Origin: Hydractinia symbiolongicarpus
Taxonomy: Eukaryota > Cnidaria > Hydrozoa > Anthoathecata > Hydractiniidae
DNA length: 64,000 bases
Assembly: GCF_029227915.1 (NCBI RefSeq)
Contig: NC_079876.1
Span: 5,516,001 to 5,580,000 of the forward strand
Direction of reading: 5' to 3'
The notes under the pieces: model-generated
What the model saw: the letters and a program-made list of their open reading frames with translations, nothing else
Databases searched by the model: none
What the model was told of the DNA's origin: nothing
Position numbers and translations under genes: made by a program
In this document: one piece after another, positions 32,471-45,080 of the stretch
How the letters are laid out: every line of letters begins with the position of its first letter
Position numbering within the stretch: position 1 is the stretch's first letter

Positions 32471-33689
32471 GGTGGTTTGGAAACGAGGTGGTATCTGTAG
32501 GGGCGTGCATTTTCAAAATGGCAGAAGCGTCTTTGATTGTTCGTTGTTTTTATATTTTCTAAAATATAAAATTTTAAGCTTAGCTAAGTATCACATTTTG
32601 CTACAAATTCACAGTCTTCACGGTTTCTTTTGCGAAAAAACATGCCACGGATGTCCGTTAAAAGTAAGTCAAAAGTTTTATCGGGCTATTTCCGACAAGT
32701 GTGGCAATGTGAGTTTGGATGTCGCCCTCCTAGCGGATGTGTATTGAATCAAACTAATTATCAAAACTTATCAAGACTCCAGGCGCAACCAAATACTTAG
32801 ACTTCTCAAACTTAGATTTCTTAAAACTTTGGAAGTCAACAAACAAAAATGTAAAATTGGGTTGACATATCGTTAGTCTGGGAGCAAAATAACACAGAAA
32901 TCATCTGATCTGGTTTTATATTATATTAAATTTTACTTCATATACTTTACTCTCATAAAACCTAACTAGCTAACTTAGGTAAACAAAAACACAGAAATCA
33001 TTTTACAGTAAGATAGATAAATACACAGATTTGTAAAATTCAAACAAGTAACATCCAATTTCTTACCAACCAGTAACTGACATGTGTGCAGGCAGCGTTG
33101 GAGTTCATTGTGAGAAAAAGTTCGTTATCTCTTGCGCGCCAATATATGTCGTGGCTACACTAACCACGCTACATTTATAATCACTTTTGTAACGAAGTGC
33201 GACTGGCCAAACTTAAAATTTTGGGCTCCATCGAATGTCTTTATTTGTGTCTCTCCTTCGAAGAGATTAATTTTTCTAAACTCTTTTAAGCAGTCTTTTT
33301 CGGTTTTCGTTTTATAACAATAACCAAGGAGCAATAACAGAGAACATTGTTACATCTTCTAGTTGTTTTTGTTTCTGTGTCCCCGAAGTTTAACAAACTT
33401 CTCATAATTCGTCGTCGCCGCCTCGAACATTTCTTTAAACTCGAACCATATTTTCTGACTTAAGCGCATTTAGCTACATCGGATAACGCGAAAATGTTAA
33501 AATTCTTTTTCATTAGCGAAAACCATGGCCATAACAACAATTTTTTTGTTTCTGTGTGTCCCTAAGTTTACAAAAAATCAGAAAGGCAGGACAAAGCAAT
33601 CTATCGGTTTGATAATAGTTCGAAATTAACTCACACAAAACGGACTAAGCAATGATGTGTGACTTCTTTGACTTTCTTTGTCTAAAATA
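32471..33689. other. Noncoding stretch
   Basis: Apart from the open extension of the zinc-finger frame, I see no exon or repeat of note. Confidence 0.4.
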
Positions 33690-34010
33690 TAAATGTATTA
33701 TGGATGCGACGTCTACTACCGGCTGACTTAGGAAACGTCGAATAGTGTCGGAAAACGATGTCTATAGGATGTCTTGAAAAGGACGTTCTAACGACGAACA
33801 AAACCTATGTGCCGTTGGACATTCGGAAAAAAGGTCCTTACGACGACGAACTATGACTTAAAAAGGACGTCCTACAACGGACGTTTTACGGTCGGCACAA
33901 AAACGATTATCCCGCCGAAGAATGCGAAAAGACGTCCACAGGATATCCTCTTACTGTATGCCCTATGGACATACATGAAAAAGACGTCCCGAAGTCGTTC
34001 CTTTAGACCA
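33690..34010. repeat. Short-period GGACGT-rich degenerate repeat
   Basis: Words such as AAAAGGACGT(T/C)CTA, ACGACGAAC and AAGACGTCC recur every ~30-60 bp, at higher GC than the surroundings. Overlapping open frames on both strands arise from this and carry no recognisable domain. Confidence 0.4.
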
Positions 34011-34430
34011 TAGAAAACAATGTATGAAAGATACGTTTTCTTCTTAGGGTGCATTTGTTAACTTATTTTCATTTGTTGCTGCTCTACTGAACGTTTCGAA
34101 AAGACTGAGGAGATCGTTTCAACATTGTAAAAAGAGAGCAGAGTTTGGAAGAAAAAGAAAATCTTCTACCTTAGCATCTCGCTTCTGTCCATTTGTTTTG
34201 TCCTTCTCGATCTTCTCAACATTCTCAAAAGCTACAAATTTAAAGCATGCGCATAATTTGAGCAAATAATGCATGCTATACCTAGCAACAGCATAATTTA
34301 ATAAATTTATTTGTAAAATGTAAACAAATATAGAGGGCGAAATATATCTTGAATTTTTTTTTAAAAAGAACGAAAGTATAAGTAACGAAGGTATTTCCGA
34401 CATTCAAAAGAAATTGTTTTCATACTACAG

Positions 34431-34611
34431 GAAAAACAACGTGAAATTTTAAGCACATTAAACGTAAAAGATTTGGCAGATGATGAAGACGTGAAACAAA
34501 CGATAATAAAGGAAGCGGTAAGAAAACTCACAACTTTTTAAATGAGCTAAGTAATGCGGTAATTGAATCCCTCCTTTTCTATTTTACTTTTCTATTTAGT
34601 TAAATGACTAG
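34431..34611 (+). CDS. Possible terminal exon pair of an unrecognised gene
   Basis: An exon of 87 nt (34431-34517) follows a good acceptor (TACTACAG) and ends at a GTAAGA donor. It reads EKQREILSTLNVKDLADDE and continues DVKQTIIKEA, an acidic, probably helical segment. Joined in phase 0 to the next acceptor (TCTATTTAG at 34591-34599) it gives LND and TAG at 34609-34611, a natural C terminus. Upstream exons were not established; the zinc-finger exon at 32301 is on the same strand and might be linked. Confidence 0.35.
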
Positions 34612-34650
34612 AGAAGAATCTGAAAAAGTTAGGCCAGCAGTGCTCCCTAA

Positions 34651-34809
34651 ACTAATTATAAAAACTCCTGCTACGCCAGCTACAACAGGAAAAATAGTAG
34701 AAAACTCAATATTACTGACCAAGAAGTACCGGCACCGTTTTATTGGAAAAGAGAAAAATTAAATCTGCTGTTGATAAGAAATTACGATCAATACAAGGAC
34801 AAGTTCTAA
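34651..34809 (+). CDS. Possible exon with the start of a SANT/trihelix-like domain
   Basis: In frame 1 after a stop at 34648-34650 the sequence reads DQEVPAPFYWKREKLNLLLI followed by RNYDQYKDKF and TAA 34807-34809. The pattern W..EK...LI..Y..YKDKF resembles helix 1 of Myb/SANT-like (trihelix) DNA-binding domains often found in cnidarian genomes. No helix 2 or 3 follows. Another frame over the same DNA is also open (ATG 34604), so the choice is uncertain. Confidence 0.25.
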   Translation, partial: TNYKNSCYASYNRKNSRKLNITDQEVPAPFYWKREKLNLLLIRNYDQYKDKF

Positions 34810-35206
34810 GTGTCATATTTAAGTACCTGTGAATGTCAATACTTTCATTATTTAACTTCGTTTATCTCTTAATGTATGAAAGTAAAAAGGTTTAGGAAAA
34901 AATCTCAAAATCCATGATGAAGAGTTGGTCAAAATATGAGTAGACTCTATAACTGTGAAGCAGTGTAAAGGATGATGGCGAACGATGATATCATCTTAAA
35001 AAGTATGTGTGGATCACAACAACAAATCGGGGAATTATAGAAGGCCATGCCCATATTTTAATTAGTTATTCAAGATACATGGATATCGACCTAACGTAAA
35101 GCCGCTTTTCACTTGCAGCTCATAAGACAAACACAGCGTTGTTAATCATGAATAGTCCATCTTCTGTGCTAGCGAACGACGATGTTGAATGAAAAACTTC
35201 GCTAAA

Positions 35207-35251
35207 ACATCGCTATTATAGCGATGTTAAAAAGCATCGCTATAATAGCGT
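35207..35251. repeat. Nested palindrome
   Basis: AACATCGCTATTATAGCGATG with TT (35207-35229) is palindromic but for its centre. It is followed after a short A run by CATCGCTATAATAGCG (35236-35251), an inverted copy of the same arm. It can form either two small hairpins or one larger one. Confidence 0.6.
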
Positions 35252-35833
35252 GGCAAACGAACCAACAAACAGAATGCTGAAATGGCTAGAAAAGTATGAG
35301 ATAATGCATACAAATACCCTACGGCTTAAAGATTTTCGCCATTAGCAATAATCTGAAAAAGTACTTAACTGTAAAGTGGACCTTAAAACTGAATAATATG
35401 GGGAGAACAAAATCATTGAATATTCTAAACATTTTAAATTCAATTCTCTATTATTATTGTAACTTTAAATCATATAGCTAACTTAAATTAAATATCCTTA
35501 TTTGCCTTAACCTTAATAACTCTTATTAAGAACAATTTTATGGGAATAACAATAAGGCTAAAAACAAACGAGTATGCCTGGGAGAATTGTATTTAATAGA
35601 TAATAGATTTATCAACTCTAAAAGAAGTATGCAAACGTAACGAGGAAAGATGAAGTAAAGTTTTTTTTAAAAAAAATATTTCACACATCTCATGTATCAA
35701 TTTCTAGTTTTGCTATACTTTATCTGCTTTAGTGTTAACAACTTATTTATTTAGCAAAGTACAGCAAGCATTAATTTTCTGTCTAGAATTTAGCAACGAA
35801 TGATAAGTACCGTTGTTTCGTTATTTTTAACAG

Positions 35834-36439
35834 GTAGACCAAACTTTTGGGATAATAAATTATTCATATCATTATACTGCAATCAAAAATGAGGTTTTTA
35901 CAAAAGGACCAAGGTATGTGGATATCCGATACCTAATGTTAAAAAGAAAATAGGAGAAGACACCTTCAGTACTTATCTACTGCTTCTGTTATTAATAAAG
36001 CTACCAGGAAATACGAATACAGTTTTAAGACTCGACATATCACTTGCAAAGATTAGTTACATCTAATACAATAGGAAGTATGGATTGGAATGTCAAAATT
36101 GATGTTGAATGTGAGCTTTAATTTTGTTATATTCTTTCTTTTCTTTTTTCCAGTTTTTAAAGTTTCATAGCTACAGTGGTTTCGAATGTACTATTTTACA
36201 GACTAAATGCAAGTTGTTTTCGTGTCACTTGGGATGCAGAAGATACTAAGAAATGTAATATCAGCTATTATTTGCAGTTTTCTGGTACAAATGATATTTA
36301 TAACTTTTCCTGCACGGATTTTACACCTTTCCATTCTTTTTATGTTGATGTCGTTTTCATTTCGGCATCATACAAAAGAAACATTGGTGGAAAACATGCC
36401 AGTAGAATTACCGAAGCTCGACAGCAGATACTGGCCTAA
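35834..36439 (+). CDS. Two 3' exons of a fibronectin III-like extracellular protein
   Basis: Exon 35834-35913 (after TTTTTAACAG, ending at GTATGT) reads VDQTFGIINYSYHYTAIKNE followed by VFTKGPR, in phase 2. It joins in frame to exon 36202-36439 (after TATTTTACAG), which reads LNASCFRVTWDAEDTKKCNI and continues SYYLQFSGTND. The V-x-W near the start, a core Tyr strand and the later FYVDVVFIS strand fit a fibronectin III or similar beta-sandwich. Paired Cys residues replace some usual core positions. Such domains serve adhesion and receptor ectodomains. The frame ends at TAA 36437-36439 after RITEARQQILA, with no membrane segment; the last exon might instead splice out earlier. The 5' exons were not found. 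Confidence 0.45.
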
Positions 36440-39400
36440 CGAACGATGCAGGGCAAAATGTAGACGCAACATGTAAATACATATTTTACATTGATTTTCC
36501 TGTGTTTAGACCCTATAATAACATATTTACATAGGGAAGTGTAAGAATAAGCTAGAAAATATTTAAAAACTACTACTTTTCAAAGATTTTAAATCTCACG
36601 ATTTTTAAATAAATGTTTAAGTATTTGTCGAAAATATTTTTGTGTATTGACCAATTTTATGAAGCTTGATCTCTTCGGAACAAACTGGTCATTTTCTTAA
36701 TCACCATTTCAAGAGCTATCTCCTTATAAATTCATCAAAAGTACATATTCCTATACATTATTTCATCGGCGTTTTAAGCTCTGAATATTACACGCAAAAA
36801 CTTCCGTGTCCGTGTCATACCGATTGCTACAACACTCATATGCCGTGTGTAAGGATGAGGGAGAATATGTTCCTCGATTTTCTCAACATGCAATGATATT
36901 GTTCTTTTGTTTTTTTCCTTTTTAACAGTGGCTACGGATTTTTTAACTCTCCCAATATTTGAAGCGACAGCTACTGCTTTCTGTTTGTTGCTATATCTCA
37001 ACTTTCAATGTTCCCCCACAATATTGACTCGCTTTCTCTTCCAACTAAAAACAAAATTAAAAATTTAAACAATTCTTTATGTGAAACAATATACAACATT
37101 GCAATTTTTAAACTGTAATAAATTTCATATCATGAATTTCAATGCAAATATATATTAAAACCGAATTAACATAAATCGAGGAACGAAAATTTTATACAAA
37201 AAGAATCTCTACCGTATAATTAGGCGCACTTGCATGTGTTGCAATATTCTCAGATCTTGATTAACACGTTAAAATAGCAATAAGTCCTGTTTCAATAATT
37301 TTATGTCAAGGCGAATCGAATATAGTCTGTATTTATTTTTATTCAGATTTTATACACAGACGTGGGGATCACGTAAACAACAAATTATGAGGTATGAAAA
37401 ACAATTTTTAATCATAGCATCATAACTACAATTTGCAAGATTATTATAAAATGTGTGCCTCCTTACTACTTTCTATTGTGGGTAGCCTCAGGTTGGGTAA
37501 AGATAACACAAGGGTTTTAACGATGGTTAGCATAAAAATGCACTCATACCAAACTAAATGGAAAACTTGGGAAAGAAGCACAAAAAAACTAGCTAGCTGT
37601 CTGTCCGTCATTGGCTAGCTGCACTAACTACATTAGCTGGCCTATAGCCAAAGTAACAGCAAAAAAAGTAAAAATGATTTTTCTATTGTTAAAATATGTT
37701 ATAATACATGTTAGCATATAGCTATAGTATAGACAAATGCAAAATATTGACAATAAGAGCAGCAGAAACTAGAAGTAAAAACTGTAAATTAAAATTCCTA
37801 ATTATCAAAAGCGTACTTCGGACACTTTCCTATTTTTCATGAGAAACTGTTAGCAAAGGGGCTGAGAATGCACATGAACTTCTGGAGGAATATAAAGCTG
37901 TTATCACTTTTTTCTTCTAGTTCGATCTAATAGAGACTTCTCTCTGGCATCAACCGAGTATGAAGTACTAAGAGCAGCTGCTGGAAGTTTTTGCATCCAT
38001 GTCACTAAATGTATAACAAGGCTTTTAAATTTCTTACAAAAACGAAATTTTGTAACTGCACCCAGATACTGACATCACATTTTTCTCTTCCACATCTGTG
38101 AATATGGTAGAAAGGGTTGCACTCAGATTTGCAATGCTTATGGTCAACGGAATTATTCGCCGCATTATTATCATTCGTCGGTGCACTGGGTAAAGGAACA
38201 TATAAACTGTGTTGGCTTTGTATCTTACGTTAAAACCTGGTAGTACTGTTTATCAGCTATTTGCATGCATTGAAAAAACGTCATGTGGTATATAATATAA
38301 TACATACAGTCTGTTACTTACTCTTTATATCGTTTGTTGTGTCTTACTTCGAAATAGTTTGATCATCAGCATACATGCCAGAAAATTTTCGTGTGATATA
38401 AATAGAAAAAAAAAACAATTGATTTTACTTTACGTAAATAGATGTTTGTAGTTCAGATTTATCGGAATTTTTAAGCATTTTACAATAAAAACATTCAGAC
38501 TTGTTTGATTTGGAAAAATTGTAAATAAAAAGACCATAAAATTAAAAAAAAGGTTGAAAAATAACTAGAACGTTATGAAATGTGATGTTTGATCAAATGT
38601 AATTTCAAGCGATTTAGATAAGTAATGATACATTTCAGAAATTAGAAATAGGATTTATGGACAGTCATACGCAGAAGGACAAAAAATGCAAGTAGCAAAC
38701 ACGGCGAAAGCCTCAAAATCGTTGAAGTGGGCGCATTAAAGCATAAACCGTATACCAAATTTTAGAAGAAAGTTCAGAGGAAAGTTCTGATGTTCTTATT
38801 GACTAATAAAATTCATTTATTAATCGACACACTGGGTTAAAAACAACTAAAAAACACAACAATAAGAAAGCAAAGTAAAGGTATTCACAAGGCAAATGCT
38901 ACATTAGTTTTACAAGGTTGGGAGTAACCGATTTAAAGTAATTGGATACATGCAAAGTTAGATTTTATTAATATGCTCTTATAAAAACACAAACAATTAA
39001 CAGAACCAGCAAACAGCCATACTAAAATTCTTGCTTTAAAACTGAGTTTATTGGGTCAATACAACTCACTTGCAGAAAAAATTTAAAATTAGAACTAAAA
39101 AACTTGCAAAAAATGTGGGCTGAACGTTTTAGTTCTTTCTTTTTTTATCGTAACATCGTGAAAATACTGTCTCCGAAAACGGCTTTGTAGCTTAGAGCCT
39201 AATCTTCCTTAGGGGAAAGAATACAGCATAGATTCTGCGAGCCATTTCGTTGTATATATATTCAATTCTCACTAAAAGCACACTGAAACACAGTGGCCAG
39301 CATGCTAAAAGACTGTAAAGGATGTAAGAGATGTATAACAAAGCCAAACAGTCGGAAATTAAGAAAGAATTCAAACGTTGGGTAAAAGGCTTCAGAGATA

Positions 39401-39937
39401 CATAATAGTTCTGATTGAGAGTGCAACTCTTAATATTTACACTACAAATTTATATCTATTTAATCCAAGATTAAAAAAAAATTGGCAGAAAATAAACTTG
39501 CTAATTTCTACGTACTTATGGCTATTTGTGGCTACATTTAACAATATTCGAATTCAATTTTCTTAATAGAAATGTGTAAATTAAAACATTAAGTGATGCT
39601 CAAATAAATCATGAAATCTAGTTATTCCAAAACTGTTCTTGTGTAGTCTTATATGCTGTTCCGAAACAGGTGATTGACCAATCTTAAGGAAATTGGTCTA
39701 ATTTTGATCCCAAGTATTCCCTACTTACCCATGCAGGAGATGATGTAATTTATCTGCACCTGTTTCCAACTTTTTTAGCCTCTAACTTATAACTGCAATA
39801 TAATCTGACACCGCGTTTGTGACAAAATAAAGACTGGTAGTCGAGTAAAACTGATGAAACTTACGAAGATACTGAGTTTCAATAACAATATTAAGCATAG
39901 TTTGGCCACCGGATAGAAAAGAAATGCTAAAACACAA
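36440..39937. other. Noncoding stretch with one weak exon-like segment
   Basis: Nothing convincing. A stretch from about 37922 to 38075 after TTTTTCTTCTAG reads RSNRDFSLASTEYEVLRAAA and has coding-like composition, but has no matching partner exon. The rest is AT-rich with no recognisable domain. Confidence 0.35.
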
Positions 39938-40640
39938 TTTAACCCTATTCGGTCCGGGGTTTTTCGAACATACTATGACCGGGGGGAGCGGAATCAGCCC
40001 CCCTCAATTATTTTATAGGGTTGTTTAAGTTAAATCAGACTTGGCACACCTATAGTACGTTATAAAGAGAACAAAATGGCAGCAATAAATTTTTTGCTTG
40101 CATCAGCACATTTTCTGTGACGTCATCAGAAGCTTGAAATTTGGTAAAAATGACACTTTACTTAAAACTTAATTACTTTTGCTCCTGAGCGAATTATTGC
40201 AAGTTTCTGAAAGCTTAATAAAAGTTATTTAACATATTTTCTGGGTTTTACGTGGATCGCATAAAAAATTGCCAAAAATTGCCTGAATATCCGTTTTTTT
40301 TCTTATTTTTGGGTATAATCCGACAAAATCGGGAAATCAGAAATCGGATAATAAAACTAAGTTGTGTTGCAAGTTTGAAGTTCTAAAGATAATCCTAACA
40401 GAAGTTATTAAATTTTTCCCATTAAAAGGATTTCATAGGAATTTTTGGGGGTAGTTTCGAGTAATAGCTAATATCAAAGCCTCTGAAAGGTGTGGGACCT
40501 AAAAATTTGGCATGCAGATGTCTAATAGATCAATATTGAAACTCGGTAAGTTTCATAGCCTTATAACATAGCAATAAGGAGTTATTGAAAAAAACCCGTC
40601 AGTAGGGCGGAATCCGCCCCCCGGACCAAATATGTTTAAA
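39938..40640. mobile_element. ~700 bp TIR element with GGTCCGGGG ends
   Basis: The left end TTTAACCCTATTCGGTCCGG and the reverse complement of the right end, TTTAAACATATTTGGTCCGG, form a ~24 bp imperfect terminal inverted repeat. Just inside each end sit GC-rich motifs (GAGCGGAATCAGCCCCCC and GGGCGGAATCCGCCCCCC). The interior is AT-rich without an ORF. Internal parts recur in decayed form at about 52990-53270 and 56195-56345. A non-autonomous DNA transposon is the likeliest class. Confidence 0.6.
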
Positions 40641-42069
40641 AGAGCTAAATTTAGAATTATATAGTATATTGTTTAGTTACGAACCATTTATTCTTAATTT
40701 CGTTAAAAAAACCCATAAAAAATCCTCTCACAGAATTGTGTTGATTGTCTGTAAATTTTTCAGTGTAAATGCTATGCGGGAATAAAAGTTGAAAGCCCAT
40801 AATAACAGCAACAACAAAAACAACGATTTAAGAGATGCAATTATTGCATCTCTTTCATATGTTCCTAACAATTCGAACCGAATTATTCTCTAATATTACT
40901 GACGTCAATAAATGACGTTCAATTACTCACTTTGTGTTTTACCAGGAGATGGGGTCGGTAAAAATTAATTTTACAAATTTTGTGCTGTTGAAAATTGCAA
41001 GATATCCGTCATAGTGCACATTGTATAGTTCAATAATGAGTGGTTAGCCAAAGGGCTGCTTAATTATTCAGCGTAGGGTGTTTTATCATTGATACATATT
41101 TAAAACCACAACTATGATCAACATTCCTTGTCAGAAATTTCTGTTAACTTTTTCGTAGCCGCAAATCAGCAGAATCACAGCAATAAGTAGAATGTACCAA
41201 TCAGAAAAACATATGTTATGTTTGTTCAATATTATATCTAAAGCTCAATATTATATCTGAGGTTCGATGACATAATTTTGCATATCTGTATGTTAAAAAT
41301 TGCTGCATTTTAAAAAAGGCATTTTTCCTTTACCTTAACTTACTGGGGTGCTAACAGCAAATTGTCCACTGGAGAATTGAAAAAAAGGTGTACATGAAAT
41401 TTAGAAGAGTAAGTTTTTACATAGTTCTATATCTTAGTGTAATGCACCTTTGTTGGATTAGTGTTGCGTGATGTTCTGGAGCTTTCTTCCAACTAAAATT
41501 TGCAGCAACAATTAACCTGCTACAATAATCTCATGCATTTATAACTTATCTGTACCACATAACAAATTTTAATAGTCGGAAATGAAAGGTGATGTGACCG
41601 TAACGAAAATTTCGCCAAGACAGCACAAAAATATTTAAGTTATTTCAGAGATAAAAGTTTTGCGGAACTCATTTTTTTTGCAGAACGGATTTTATTTTTA
41701 CAGAACACATTTTTCGTAAACTAGTTAAAATATTTAAAACTTAACAATGTCCTGAAGAAAGAAACCACAAAAAAAGAACAAATTAGCATACACCTATTGA
41801 TTACGTGAATTTCTATGTTTAAATTTCCTATAATCACAATGTGTTAGAAAATTAGTCCTTTTATACTTTCTGGTAGTACCTTGTTACCTACTTAGGAGAT
41901 GGCGTCAGTTAGTTCCACTTTTTTCAAGTTAGTTGGCGTTAAACCTAAAACTACACTGCAAATGCTTCAAATTTAATAATGTATTGAAATCGTCTTTGTA
42001 GTTACGCAATGTTAGAATTCCTATTTATAAACGTTTTTTTTTTATTTTATGTTTTATTGCCTCTTTTAG
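40641..42069. other. Noncoding; palindrome at 40829-40853
   Basis: AAGAGATGCAATTATTGCATC plus TCTT is an almost perfect palindrome. No exon is supported before the acceptor at 42068-42069. Confidence 0.4.
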
Positions 42070-43381
42070 AACACAAACACAAAAAAGAAAAAAAAAGGAA
42101 AAGAAACAGGTTCTCACAACCAGAAGCGGCAACAACAACAGCAACAACAACAAATTCATGAGCAACAACAACAACAAATTCATAAGCAACAACAACAACA
42201 AATTCATCAGCAACAACAATAACAAATTCATCAGCAGCAATAACAAACTCATAAGCAACAACAACAACAAATTCATCAGCAACAACAACAACAAATTCAT
42301 CAGCAACAACAACAACAAATTCAGGAGCAACAACAACAAATTCATAAGCAACAACAACAACAAATTCATCAGCAACAACAACAACAAATGCATCAGCAAC
42401 AACAACAACAAATTCATCAACAACAACAAGCCCTTAGAGAAGTGTGGAGGAATGGAGAAAAATTTATTCTACATTCATTTGTCAGAAGGGTAAGTAACCT
42501 GATATAAATCCTTTTTCGCTCTGATAACTATTTAATCCTAATGGTTTACTTATTTAATTATTTTAGAATTCAAGGAGGGCAGTAAAGAGAGTGGCGTAAG
42601 TTTTTGCTACTTATTCATGTAAATGTGTTATCACACTGTGCTATATACTTAGAGATATTCGTTGTCTGTTGCAGGGAAAATGATGGTGCGCCAGGTTTGG
42701 TTAAAGTTAGGCGGAGGAGGTTAAATCGAGAAATAGGAGAAAATGAAGATGTCCATAATGAGTACGTTTACCGTTCTACAATGAAATGGTTTTCCCGTTT
42801 TTAGTATTGAGCAACAACAACAACAAAATGAGCAGCAAAATCAACAACAAATTGAGCAGCAACAGCCACAACAACAGTCGCAACAGCAACAAGCCCCAAA
42901 AGAAGTGTGGAGAAATGGAGAAAAACTTATTCTACATTCAGTTGTCCGAAGGGTAAGAAACGTGATATAAATCCTCATTCGCTCTAATAACTATTAAATC
43001 CTGATGGTTTACTTATTTAATTATTTTAGAATCCGAAAAGAGCAGTGAAGAGAGTGGCGTAAGTTTTTGCTACTTATTCATGTAAATATTACACTGTGCT
43101 ATATACTTATAGAGATATTCGTTGTCTGTTGCAGGGAAAATGATGGTGCACCTGTTTTGGTGAGGGCAAGGCGGAGGAGGAGGTTAAACCCAGAGGATAT
43201 TCGCGAAATATTTTATTGCACATTTATAATGTTTTCTATAAAAAGAAATTATCATGGCGAAGAAAATAAATTCTGTATTGAGTTCCTTATAACGGAAACT
43301 GTATACGTTGTATTATTGTGTGATAATAGAACCTGAAGCAGTAGCACCCATGCCAGTGCAGAAGGAGGAGGACATAGTTCC
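42070..43381 (+). CDS. Gln/Arg-rich gene with a tandemly duplicated three-exon cassette; unrecognised
   Basis: Seven exons read in a consistent phase: A1 42070-42489, B1 42567-42595, C1 42675-42761, A2 42805-42952, B2 43030-43058, C2 from 43135, and a last exon 43330-43381. Each A exon ends in a Gln-rich tract followed by EVWRNGEK(F/L)ILHS and (F/V)VRR. B exons are 29 nt (N(S/P)(R/K)RAVKRVA). C exons give ENDGAP.LV then RRRR. The last exon reads PEAVAPMPVQKEEDIV. Copy 2 repeats copy 1 at ~463 bp spacing with introns also alike, so the duplication is recent. The A1 Gln tract is a 24 bp minisatellite (QQQQQIHQ) and carries two in-frame TAA (42220-42222 and 42241-42243), each one C-to-T step from CAA. 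So A1 may start downstream of these, or this allele is broken. The C2 donor was not found. A nuclear, nucleic-acid-binding protein is a guess from composition. Confidence 0.55.
42131..42435. repeat. 24 bp CAA-rich minisatellite
   Basis: About a dozen copies of CAACAACAACAACAAATTCATCAG with small indels, forming the Gln tract of exon A1. The shifted frame (SNNNNKFI) is open throughout and gives a spurious 111-codon ORF; the opposite strand gives a Leu-rich one. Confidence 0.85.
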
Positions 43382-45080
43382 GTAAGTAAATTATAATATA
43401 GTTAACAGAATCCTGGAGCATGGCATAAAAGCTAAATTAGTTAAACAAACTACTACCTCAGCCATAATTCCTATGAAAGATCTTACAAACTAAAAAATAT
43501 GAAAAATGATTAACACAAATTCAATTTGCATTAGGATTCCCCATTTGCCATGGATATATGCTCACGTGTTTTGGGCATCTACTTTCATTATTTTGATGTA
43601 ACGCATAAGTTCTATTTTGAACGTTTTACGCCAATCAAATACTGAGGCACGAAAAATTCAGGGTGTTTTGTATTTTCAACTGGATCAAAACGCTACACCT
43701 TAGAATATCTTGAGGTATTTCGACGCGACGTAGAACAGGTAAAACAATGGATGATAGCTATTGTCGTGTTATGTTAGATATCTCATTAAACTTTCCCAGT
43801 GAACTGGTTTACCAACCTCCAGAACTGGCTTAAAGAAAGGAACTTATTTTTCCATTTAGGCGGAGTTACATAATACGTTTCCACTGCCATAGGACGCAAT
43901 AAAATTTTCTGTTAATTGATAAAAGGCGTAATTGCAATCCTTGAGAGCGGAGTTTATGAATTACAAAATTTACGAAACGTATTGATTGCATTGCTTTATT
44001 TACTTTGTGATCAAACGAATCACATCAAACAATGAAGGCAAGCGGCTTTTAGATTGTCTGCTTAGAGCTTTGGTAGTTTCGCGTCATTCTTTTCTAGAAT
44101 GTACCCTTAATGGTGTTCAACTTACGCCTGCTCTCCACTTTAGAAAACTTCCACCAAACAGAACCGAGAAGAACACTACTGCTTGAAATTTCCATATACT
44201 GGTGCACTTTTTCCACACAGAAATTTAAATAATTCTCACTAAATAGAATGATGTGATTGGTTTACTAATTTTATACCGGTCGTTTTCGCACACAGGAAGT
44301 TGATCTCGATTTTACTTTCCCCGGATCAGAACAGGAAGGAAAATTTTTAACTCACATGGTGTGAACATTTTATGCATGCTTAGAAGCTTTTTTGTTCCTG
44401 TCTAGAAGTGGAAAATAGCTTTTACTGACTGAGGCTATATTTTCGTCAAAATTGACACAACAAATTTGAAAGATATTAAAATGATTACTTGTTCGCAGAT
44501 AAGAAATGTTTTGTTTTTTACAAGATTTGTCATTCTGATCACAAAGCATAATGGAGATGGATATTTTGTATAACCTACCGGTACGCAAATTAGAAAACAG
44601 GATTAACTTTTAAAACCTACGCACAGCAAAACACAAAATATTGATATCTGTCCTCTTTAAATCTTGTCCTGAAAGACAAATCAAAAATCGGGTAAAAATA
44701 TATACAATTGATGAAATGCAATAAACATTTTTTTACCTTTTGTTGAGACTCGTGAATCAATCCTTATTTTTATGCAATTCTCATATTAATATTGAAAAAA
44801 ATTATCAAAACAATAAAAGAACCAATAATTTTTCCAAATTCGGAATATGATTTTGGTGTCATTTTGATCAAGTATTAGACTACTCTTTAAAATATTCCTA
44901 ATTTTATAGATATTAAGAGTGAAGTCTACCTATGTATTTTTTCTCTTAAAACCAGCTATCGTGCATTATTTTATAACTTCGTGATTGGATGTATTCTGAT
45001 GGTGTGGTAAATTGCAAACTCAATTAAAATTTAAGAGATTAGCTAAAACAAACCGCCGTTTGTATTTAAAAAAAGTCGAT
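43382..45080. other. Noncoding stretch
   Basis: No supported exon or repeat. Further 3' exons of the Gln/Arg-rich gene may lie here, after the GTAAGT donor at 43382. Confidence 0.4.

Noticed and set aside
33807-34403. Overlapping open frames on both strands
   Set aside because: They fall on a GGACGT-rich degenerate repeat and AT-rich flank, with no domain or splice signal.
42025-42429. Leu-rich open frame on the minus strand
   Set aside because: It is the complement of the CAA minisatellite; the plus-strand exon structure explains the region.
42158-42493. Open frame with SNNNNKFI repeats
   Set aside because: A shifted frame of the Gln tract. The Gln frame joins conserved downstream sequence shared with the second cassette; this one does not.
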